A DNA stretch of 64,000 bases, from contig CM057456.1 of NCBI GenBank assembly GCA_016271365.2, forward strand, positions 890,192,001-890,256,000, read 5' to 3'. The notes under the pieces were generated by a model, which was not told the origin of the DNA, ran no database searches, and saw only the letters and a list, made by a program, of their open reading frames with translations. Within the stretch, counting starts at the first letter, position 1; each line of letters begins with the position of its first letter. A program made the translations under genes and the position numbers. Shown one piece after another: positions 55,440 through 64,000 of the stretch. The stretch comes from Neoceratodus forsteri. Taxonomy: Eukaryota; Chordata; Ceratodontiformes; Ceratodontidae.

Positions 55440-55680
55440 CGACGGTAGAAAAGTGGATAAAAATCGCAGATGCAGCTGTGTGGCTTCCTTTCAGAACCCC
55501 CTCAGCCGATACACCCACTCCAACAGAGACATCAGGGTTTTCATTCTAATTAGGCCGCTTGCTGACCAGAAAACAGAGCTTTGATTGGCAGAGAAATTGT
55601 CCAAAATTAAATGTACCCATCTCACAGTAACAAAGCAGGAAGAATGAATGTTTTAAAGACTTTGGTATTCTTTATTTGCT
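55440..55680. promoter_or_regulatory. Candidate conserved non-coding block
   Basis: Non-repetitive by eye, with ttctaattaggccg (homeodomain-like), gctttgattggc (TCF/LEF-like) and gtccaaaattaaatg. No independent support. Confidence 0.2.
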
Positions 55681-56339
55681 GATTATTATAAACAGTGAAC
55701 TAATATTAGTGGCATACTCTAAGAAATGCTTCTCTGGGTGTTAACCAGTTTGAAATGTTTTATGAAGTTTAAATAAAACTGCTATCATCAAGATAGTTAC
55801 AGCAGTAATGCTTTTGTTTGAGAAAGGTCACATTATACTCGGGCTTCTCTTAGTTTTAAATGCTACCTTTTAAATTCCTCATGTTAAAACTGTTGAACTT
55901 AATGGTCCTAGGGTTATTTTGAAAATTAGAACACTTTCTAATTTGAGGAGCCATGGTGATTTATGTTCTTGCCTGCCTGCTGGATACATGTTTGAGACAT
56001 AACTCATAGACTCATGAAACTGAGAAAAACATTGGCTTAATATACATGTATAATTACTGGTTGACCTCTGTATCAAGTTCAGTTTCAATCATTGCTTACT
56101 CGCATTACACACGCCACGTTACACCTGAGTTGGTGTAACACAGCTGAGCATGCTCTCTGCCAGCTGCAGCCTGCCCACCCCCAGAGAAGTAAACACACAG
56201 ATTAAACAGAGCAGAGGTTGTAAGAAGAAAATGTTGGTTAACCTCATACACACGTTAATGATCACAGTCGAGAACTGATGGAAATTGAAACTGCACACTG
56301 GAGAAAAAAACTGTGAAAAATAAAATATAGATTTAATGT
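55681..56339. other. No feature recognised
   Basis: AT-rich to 56090, mixed after. No repeat terminus seen. Confidence 0.3.
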
Positions 56340-56500
56340 TTTGACTGGGAAAGGAGGATTAGACAATTCTGCTTATTTTCAGCTGTACCCCTGGGGAGGG
56401 GGATACATATGGATGCCAACTGACATTGAACCAGATTAAGCTGCTGGTGGTATTTTTAGTTACAATTACAATTATAATTACAATTACAATTGTGTAACAA
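56340..56500 (+). repeat. Fragment shared with the hAT-like element, then (AATTAC)n
   Basis: acaattctgcttattttcag, ggggatacatatggatgcc and tgaaccagattaagctgc match 15620-15705. A hexamer run of aattac units follows at 56458-56493. Confidence 0.65.
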
Positions 56501-56618
56501 TGTTTTTAGACACCTTTGGTATGTGATGCCAGTAAAAAAACACTTGACAGTTGGTCTTGTGGTTTATAAAACTTGGTGCACACTGTAACTCATACATTGC
56601 TCTCTATATATTCACCAC

Positions 56619-56647
56619 CCCCCCACACACACACACACACACACACA
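56619..56647. repeat. (CA)n microsatellite
   Basis: About 13 CA units after a short C run. Confidence 0.95.
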
Positions 56648-57115
56648 GCACTCTTAGGTGTGTAAGTGTGGTTTCACGCACAGTTCTGGGAGGGGTGTGA
56701 GAACCATGAATCAAAAGTGAGTAGTTTTGACACATTAGGCATGTCCCAGTCACAGACAGGAATAAAAGTTTACAAAATACCATATGCTAGCTGATCAAAT
56801 CAAAAAGAGTGATGGCAAGAGAAGGGAAAAAATGTAGGAAACAGGGTCATATCAATTGTATAAAAAAATTAAAATAGAAAACACCTTGAGCATGTCTATT
56901 TTTAGTTTTACTAAATAAACCTGATCCTTGCTGAAAGAAATGTAAATAGGCAGATTTTTTTAATGTAAAGTTTTCTCTTTATTGATATAATTGCAACCAA
57001 GTGTCAGCAGCAAGAAGTCTGTGCCACTTAAAAGCTTCATATTGCTAAGTGCCTCGTCTCAAAACATGGCAATGTGTATTCCTTTAACATGATTATTCTT
57101 CTATTAGTTATTTAT

Positions 57116-57655
57116 TTAAAGGGACACTGTCAACCCCCTTAGGTCTCAAAATGTCCCTAGTTTAAAAAACACATTTTATGATTGTCAACATTCTGTAAAG
57201 ATTGTTGATGTAGCTGGTAGTTTGATTCTGACTCTTTTTTTTTTTCTTTAAAAAGGTGAAAAACAGACTGCCCACCATACTGGTGTTACCACACAAACAC
57301 AGGTTTGTTTTGATCAGCTCCAACTGCATCTTCCCTGGACTTGGGAACACCCACAACACAGTCTAGCCCCTCATGGTGCAGTGGGAGTTTAGGAGGCTAC
57401 TGCCTCATGAGTGACTGCACTGTTTGGGTGTGTTTCTAATGCTCAAGAAGTATGCAGTAAGAACAGATCCAGGATTGTAAACAAAACAAGGGAGTTTATA
57501 AATATACATTAGCATGCATTTCAGTTCTACCAAACAAGGAGACAGACAAACCAAACAGCAACATCAATGAATTTTAGAGAAGGTTAGCAATCGTAAAATG
57601 TAGGTTTTTAACTAGAAATAATATGATGAAAAACAGGTTGACAGTGTCCCTTTAA
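57116..57655. mobile_element. TTAA-flanked foldback MITE, 540 bp (T2/Kolobok or piggyBac type)
   Basis: TTAA at 57116-57119 and 57652-57655 flank inverted ends AAGGGACACTGTCAACC. Arms then stay inverted for over 130 bp with gaps (ctagtttaaaaaacacat against the inverted ctagttaaaaacctacat; ttgttgatgtagctg against ttgatgttgctg). The left end TTAAAGGGA fits the TTAAAGGRR terminus known for T2/Kolobok MITEs of Xenopus. No transposase. Confidence 0.8.
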
Positions 57656-57716
57656 GACGGCATTGCTAAAAATACCACTTAGACTAAAATGGGTGCATAG
57701 CATGGTCATTTGGTAG

Positions 57717-58515
57717 CTCAGGGGCCTGATTTTAAGTTGCAGTGTATAGGAGAGGCATGTTGGGGTGCAAACAGCTTTCCCGGTATGACTCCAGATGCTG
57801 CAGCTATAATATACACAAAACTTCGGATTAGGCACGAAGAAAAGAAATACCCCCAGTGCCTTATTCTGAATGCAGATCAGTTGTATTTCCATAAGCCAGC
57901 ACCTGAATTTTGACACCAATGGTGCTCTGTGTGTGGTGTAGGCCCAGTCCCATGGTGCTCTGCTATTCATGGGGCACCATGAAAAAGCTGTTACCGCCAA
58001 TGTTGCCCTCTTCACCCACTTGCCTCTCACCTTTAGGCCTGCTTTTAGGTCAGTGTCCCCACTATTTGTGGTCCTGTCCTGTTCCTCCTGCAGATCCAGT
58101 GGCCCCCAACTCCTGCCCAACCCAGGAATCCAGTGAAACTCCCACCCATAGCTCTGCTCTCCCATGTACATCCTCTCTGAATGTTGGTCCCTCACCAGTC
58201 TCCTTCCCTCACTGGCCCAAATGCTCCCTTTGCAGCTTTTTAACACCCCTTCCAACAGCTCTGATCAATTCTAAGGCGGAGGTGTCAGAAAACTACAGCA
58301 CCCACACAAGCAAGGGTTGACATGCTTTGTGAATGGCATTTGCATGGTGAACCCCGCCCTCCTTCTGCATATATTCCTAGAGTTACTTATGAATATGCAG
58401 ACATAGTCTGCCACCCCCTTTCAGCATAACTCATGGGTCACAGAAAAAGGACTGGGGCAAAAGTTTCAAGCATGCATTTTTGTGCCAGCCCTTTGTGACT
58501 TAGAGTTGAGACCCT
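57717..58515. mobile_element. Possible hAT-like non-autonomous element
   Basis: Left end CAGGGGCCTGATTTTAAGTT and inverted right end CAGGGTCTCAACTCTAAGTC agree at most positions and have the CAGGG hAT start. It lies between two TTAA MITEs. Minus-strand frames of up to 215 codons here show no transposase motif. No target duplication was confirmed. Confidence 0.35.
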
Positions 58516-58520
58516 GTTCT

Positions 58521-58971
58521 TTAAAGGAAAACACTAGTTAACCCAAAAAGTGCAGCTAGTGCTATAGAAATGCTCAATTAGGGCTTTCAGTGATAAAACA
58601 TAATTTCCAATACCTTTGACATGTGGTTTTATATTCTAAAAAACTTGTGCTGACTGTCCTTTTGCCAGACCCACCCCCAACCATCTCATGCATACCAAGT
58701 GGCTTCTGGTGCAAGGATTATGCTAATTAATGCTACCAACTAATGGGAGCCTTGGTATCACTAATGAGCAGAACCCTTGTGCTGGAAGCCGCTTGGTGTG
58801 TACAAGATGGCTGCAGGCAGGTCTGGCAAAAGAACAGTTGGTACGGTTCTTTTAGGATATAAAACCACCTATCAGAGGCATGAGAAAATTATTTCATATT
58901 ACTAAACATCCTAATCAGGTATTTCTACAGAAGCTGCTGCACTTTCTGGGTTAACTAGTGTTTTCCTTTCA
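58521..58971. mobile_element. TTAA-type foldback MITE, 451 bp, arms almost full length
   Basis: Left end TTAAAGGAAAACACTAG; right end is its inverse with TTAA changed to TTCA. The arms (ttaacccaaaaagtgcagc, ggtggttttatat-type, cttttgccagac, ccaagtggcttctgg-type) can be followed inward for about 210 bp on each side, so nearly the whole element folds on itself. Fits TTAAAGGRR termini. Confidence 0.8.
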
Positions 58972-58974
58972 AAG

Positions 58975-59900
58975 ATCTGAAAACCATCACATGCTGCCAT
59001 TCTGTCACTGGCTTCATCGTTCCTTTAATGGTTCCACCTATACAGGGTGCCAGTGGCAGTGCACCCGGCCATTACAGTGCCACATCCCGATGTCACCGTT
59101 CCCTCTTTTTGTGGGGGGCTGTGCCCCCCTTTTCTAAATATTCTAACTTCAGAGGGCAGACCTCGGGAGGGCAGTGAATTCCACAATGCGGTGCCCTAAT
59201 GATGGGCGCACTGCTGCCGGCACACAGGTGGCTGGAAGGGTCCTTTAACAGCTGTTTTGTTTTCTGGTACCATGGTAAGGGTAAGAGAATGTGAAAATTG
59301 GCCACTACAGTTCAGCTTCGATTCTGACCCCATCTTTGGTTCGGCCTTAACACTTTGGCCAAAGACATTTTGGGTTCCTGGTATGGGCTCTAGCAGGCTA
59401 GAAAAAGGGTTAAGAGACACCCCTCCACCACCCCTTGCAACCTCCAGTCAATTTCAGCCTACTCCACCTGCCCAGTCCATGACTCAGTTTTTTTAAGAAA
59501 AAACTCAGTCAGCACTTGGCGTGGTGTCATGAGCCAGATATTTTTTAATAAAGCAAATGCCTGAGGAGGAGGAGGAAGGTGGAATGTGACCAGGGTAGGG
59601 AAAGAAGTAGTCACAGGACTAGCTCTGGCTACCTGGAAAGGGCTACAGTGTTATTCTTTGAATTATTTGGCTAAAGGAGGAAGAGACCTGAACTGGCCCA
59701 AAAGTTTGACTGGGTCAATTCAAAAGTAAATGTGCCAGATTTCAGCATGTTCACTAACTACAAATTCAGCATCAACTCATCCTGAATTTATTCAAGAAGG
59801 CTTCACATACAGGTCAGATAGTCACCCATGCCCAGAAAAACAGGTCTATTCTTCATTCAGATATTTATTCAGGGGAGCTCTACTGGATCTTTTATTCACA
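58975..59900. other. No feature recognised
   Basis: Mixed composition, short frames on both strands only. Confidence 0.3.
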
Positions 59901-59904
59901 TTCC

Positions 59905-60125
59905 AAGGAGGCAATGTGGTCAAGAGGTTAGAGCATTCAATTGTGTAAACCAAAATTCCACATTTAAATCCCACCCAAACCACTCAGGGTGCATAGTGTG
60001 TAATGTTAAGCAAGTCACTTAACCTACCTCTGTAACAGTCTTCCCATCTGTAAAACTTGGTGGAGCAGAACCCCACTGCAAATGAGATGTTGCGTGTCAG
60101 CTAGGCTCTCCTGTGTTAATAAATA
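59905..60125 (+). mobile_element. tRNA-headed SINE copy
   Basis: ggcaatgtggtcaagaggtt and agagcattcaattgtg form the head. A worn B box (catttaaatccc) is followed by ttaagcaagtcacttaacc, ccactgcaaatgagatgttg and cgtgtcagctaggctc, matching 12055-12285. Confidence 0.65.
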
Positions 60126-61454
60126 GCACAAGAAGACAATGTTTTCAGTATGAAATAATTGTAATAGCTGCAATAAATGTTTAGCATACTGTATGTACAG
60201 TATCAGGATATCTTTAGTCATGATGGAACCTGCCATTGGGCACAACTGTACTTGTGAGAGGCTAACAATCACATAGTTTAATAGGGCTGGGTGAATACCT
60301 GAACGCAAATATTCAGGCAGAGCATTCATATTTGGAGTCCAACTATTTGGGTATTCATTATTTTTGGTAACATTAGGTACAAACCTTTAAAAAGCCCCCC
60401 CCCCCAGGTGGAAAGGGCTAGTCCCATAGCTACCAACCACTCTCTCAGGGATACCCCCACTCCACCAGCCCTCTCTGACCTCCCTGTCCTATACAGAGTT
60501 AAATTAAAAGAAAGATTAAGGAGAACTGCCCCAGTGCCAACTCCTATCAGAGTACTTTAAAGATGTAGTCTCCCTAACTAGATTTTCCTCAAGCCCCAAA
60601 ATGCTAAATATGTCCAGAGGGCCCCCCTTCTGACCACCAGTCCATGACTGTGGGGCAACAGTTATACTAAAGTCTGGGCCAGTCAGAGGATTCCCCTCCA
60701 AAACTGAGTGCAGGATCCCCTCACTTTAAAGAGTTCAGCTGGCAGCATTCTTCAGCTCACAGGTAGGAGGGTTAAACAGTCAACCCATTATTCAATGATG
60801 CACTCATTGCTCCACCCCACCTCACCCCTTCCCTGAGTGCGCTGAAGACTTCTGTCAGCTGACAGCTTTAGAATGCATGCAGCACACCCACGGTTCAAAA
60901 GTGGGGATCACAGACTAGCTAAAAGACTAGAGGATAATCATTGCCCTCCAATCATGGATCTAGGTCCTGTAGGAGCATAGAAGGAAGGTGGAGGTGGCCA
61001 CAGGGGTTAAGTGACAGGAGCCCACAGGAGTTTAGTTCTACCAGCTCTTAAAAAACTGTATGACAGTTCCACCACCTCTGTCATCTTTCTCTGTTGACTA
61101 CTATAGGAGTGTTACACTACCTAGAAATCTAGATGTAAGAGTTCCCCCCACCTACACATTTCCAATTTAACCACTGGGTGGCCATCTGGTGATGACTCCA
61201 ATTAGGTTCAAAGTCTCTGTTCATATGAGGGCTCTACTCAACAAGCTTATGCTGTAGTTTTCTTCTGCTCTTTTCCATAGTCCTCCCAGGACCTCAGGCT
61301 ATGCACCATTTTATTTCACCATATCTTATTTTAAAGTTGAGTTTTGTATTTTATTCATGTGTATTTACACCTTCTATGTACATTTCACGGTTGTGAATTG
61401 CATTTGTCATTGGATTGTCAACAGCCATATGCTGCTCTTATGCAGTGACATTAA
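60126..61454. other. Unclassified, possible hAT-like start at 60282
   Basis: tagggctgggtgaatacctg at 60282 has the form of a hAT terminus, but no matching right end was found. 60420-60720 is C-rich with no domain. Confidence 0.25.
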
Positions 61455-62442
61455 CTCGTATACTAGATTTGGTACTAAATGTGTATATACTTTTACTATT
61501 CTCTGACTTGTATACTAGATTTGGTACTAAATGTTTATATACTTTCACTATTCTCTGACTTGTATACTAGATTTGGTACTAAATGTGTATATACGTTCAC
61601 TATTCTCTGACTTGTATACTAGATTTGGTACTAAATGTATATACACTTTCACTATTCTCTGACTTGTATACTAGGTTTGGTGCTAAATGTATATATACCT
61701 TTACTATTCTCTGACTTGTATACTAGGTTTGGTACTAAATGTGCATATACTTTTACTGTTCTCTGACTTGTATACTAGATTTAGTACTAAATGTGTATAT
61801 ACTTTTACTATTCTCTGACTTGTATACTAGGTTTGGTACTAAATGTGTTTATACGTTTACTGTTCTCTGACTTGTATACTAGATTTGGTACTAAATGTGT
61901 CATATTTTTACTATTCTCTGACTTGTATACTAGATTTGGTACTAAATGTGCATATACTTTCACTATTCTCTGACTTGTATACTAGGTTTGGTACTAAATG
62001 TGTATATACTTTCACTATTCTCTGACTTGTATACTAGATTTGGTACTAAATGTGCATATATACTTTCACTATTCTCTGACTTGTATACTAGATTTGATAT
62101 TAAATGTGCATATACTTTCACTATTCTCTGACTTGTATACTAGGTTTAGTACTAAATGTGTTTGTACGTTTACTGTTCTCTGACTTGTATACTAGATTTG
62201 GTACTAAATGTGTTATATTTTTACTATTCTCTGACTTGTATACTAGATTTGGTACTAAATGTGTATATACTTTTACTATTTTCTGACTTGTATACTAGAT
62301 TTGGTACTAAATGTGTATATACGTTTGCTATTCTCTGACTTGTATACTAGGTTTGGTACTAAATGTGCATATACTTTTACTATTCTCTGACTTGTATACT
62401 AGGTTTGGTACTAAATGTGTATATACTTTTACTATTATCTGT
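61455..62442 (+). repeat. 52-bp minisatellite, 19 copies
   Basis: Unit: cttgtatactagatttggta, ctaaatgtgtatatactttt, actattctctga (52 bp). Copies start at 61455, 61507, 61559, 61611, 61663, 61715, 61767, 61819, 61871, 61922, 61974, 62026, 62080, 62132, 62184, 62235, 62287, 62339, 62391. Copies 9 and 15 are 51 bp and copy 12 is 54 bp. Variants agg/agat and gtgcata/gtgtata alternate. Copies 8-9 and 14-15 share the same rare variants. Confidence 0.97.
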
Positions 62443-64000
62443 TGCTTTTCATTGAATTTGTACCTGATTTTGCACATTGCACTCTTTATTTACTCTTTGG
62501 TGTTCTCTGCTGTTGTTGTCATTTCTCTATACTCCTTTGTCTCCTCCACCTTAGGTTACATCTGGAAATGTGAACTTTTCCTGGCCAAATTGTGTAAATA
62601 AACACATTAAATAAATGTTTTGGGAATTCTGGTTGCCCTTCAACTTATTTTATGATGAACAATGCCATTTTGAATCTTCTATACCTTCATCTTATGCCTT
62701 TAATCCTGTTGTAAAGGCTTCACTTTCCCTTCCCATAACCATTTATCATTCTTGCTATTGTGGGCTATGTCTGTGAAAACAGTAGGACATAATATCATTT
62801 TCATTCACATCAAAAAGGAGAGCATTAGCACAATCCAAAAAAATGTGAGCAGAGCCCCCCGCCCTGTGTCAGTAGCCCTGGTTTAGGTGAGAACTTGGAA
62901 GGCTGGCCAGGTTGGGACAAGCACTGTTAGTGAGAGTGAATCCCATTCAAGGGAAAGTGTTGCTTGGTCTTCTGCCACATTAGTCCCTATGGCGGGCCAG
63001 GGAGTTTTCTCTGTGACAGGAGTTCATTGCACTCATACAAGGTCATAAGGTACTAGCACAGCATCGGAAGGAGTTGAAAAGGTCAGCAGCAATTTAGGAA
63101 CAAAGCAGGAGAAAACACAAGGGTAGGTGCCAGGGAGAAGACTGCTCACTGTCAAATCCCATGCGCCACCATATCCCCTTGACCAAGATGAAGGTACAGT
63201 AAGTGGCATGTTGAGGGCGGGGATGTGGCCAAAGTCTGAAGGGGGTTGCTGGCCAATTATTTAAAAAAAATGGGATGTGAGCATCAGAACCACAGCAGAG
63301 TCTTTCTCCATGCAGCCTGAACAATCACCTTTATTGACTGACTAATAGACAAATGAATGAGATGCCTACATGAAATAGTTGATTAAGTTATTTTGGACTT
63401 GGAGTCCCAAACAACTGAACCCAGTATTTGTACATGCATCCCATTCAGTCAGCAACTAGCCAATCAAATGAGATTAAGTCATCTGATGCCAGTGATTGCC
63501 TAGGCATTCACACGTCACTGCAACCCCAGACAGGAAGAAAGTGCATCTACAACAGCAAAGTAAAGAGTCAGCTGGATATGGTAGCCTCACGTGACCATTC
63601 GTTCACCTCAGGATAGCAGCACTAAGCAGCATAAGCTTGTTTACAGACAGTCTGAGGGTTACTCACAGATAATAAGGACATTATTCAGTCTCCACATGAG
63701 AGGTCATCATTATTCCTCCTACCTCTTGAACACTCTAGTATTGCAACCTGTGTTTTGCACACTGGAGAATTCAGGGCTTGAACTTGTGCCCATTCAGACT
63801 CCTAACCAAAGAATTTTTAAATTAGTGCATGTGTGTAAAAAGGGGATGCTGAGTGGAAACAGTGTTCAATAATTTTTCTTTTATTTAAAGAATTTATGTT
63901 TTTTAGAGCCTAATTGAACATTTTTAGTGTGTGTGTGGGGGGGGGGTGTGACTGCCATTTGAGAGATAAAAAATCAGAGATGTTGGTGTTAGGATTTTAA
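62443..64000. other. No gene recognised
   Basis: AATAAA-like words at about 62597 and 62610 follow the minisatellite. The rest is mixed composition with no identifiable exon, LINE domain or SINE box. A G run lies at 63938-63947. Confidence 0.3.

Noticed and set aside
57608..58255. 215-codon minus-strand frame
   Set aside because: Crosses the end of a TTAA MITE and a putative hAT-like element; no domain, no conserved motif.
61791..62601. Series of overlapping 60-96 codon frames reading CILDLVLNV and LYTRFGTKC-type repeats
   Set aside because: They are produced by the 52-bp minisatellite, whose unit length shifts the frame each copy. No start context or protein logic.
1..64000. CRISPR array, bacterial operon or phage-like organisation
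   Set aside because: Repeats are vertebrate retrotransposons, MITEs and microsatellites; there is no spacer-repeat pattern of the needed size or any prokaryotic gene.

Overview
The window looks like intergenic or intronic DNA from a vertebrate with a large, repeat-rich genome. I find no complete host protein-coding gene, no rRNA and no functional tRNA. Nearly every recognisable coding remnant belongs to non-LTR retrotransposons of the CR1 group: SGNH-esterase ORF1, endonuclease, reverse transcriptase and octamer-like 3' tails. There is also one L2-like 3' end, several tRNA-headed or MIR/CORE-like SINEs, and many palindromic (foldback) MITEs. CR1 plus L2 plus CORE-SINE plus TTAA MITEs suits a sarcopterygian (lungfish, coelacanth, amphibian or reptile). 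The sequence alone does not fix the species.

Layout. 1-2.8 kb: no recognised element. 2.9-11 kb: L2-like and CR1 fragments, a CORE-SINE and an inverted copy of an unnamed composite repeat. 11-16 kb: SINEs, an (AT)n tract, a retro-element copy, a foldback, and a CR1 interrupted by a hAT-like insertion. 16.4-33.7 kb: dominated by the composite repeat. Its modules recur in the order AT-rich segment, foldback element, about 300-bp tandem array of inverted repeats, and a core with an intron-like interval, hairpins and tandem units. Two CR1 elements (one near full length, about 4.7 kb) have landed inside one array. 33.7-41 kb: foldbacks, a minus-strand CR1, a SINE and stretches that look unique, including a possible RFX/CRE-type promoter with a short ORF near 35.6-35.9 kb and candidate conserved non-coding blocks. 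41-44.8 kb: an element with 15-bp target duplications and an A tail, carrying a nested CR1 that itself carries a 114-bp insertion. 45-54 kb: microsatellites, DNA-transposon remnants, two CR1 fragments and three foldbacks. 54-64 kb: SINEs, a long pyrimidine tract, two TTAA-flanked palindromic MITEs, and a 19-copy 52-bp minisatellite.

The genes here do not form a pathway. The readable history is nested transposition: SINE into CR1, CR1 tail into CR1, CR1 into the composite array, hAT-like element into CR1, CR1 into an A-tailed retro-element. All CR1 copies carry frameshifts or stops, and three of the six readable reverse-transcriptase catalytic boxes are altered. The observation most deserving follow-up is the composite repeat with conserved module order and a splice-signal-bounded 83-103 bp interval in three diverged copies.
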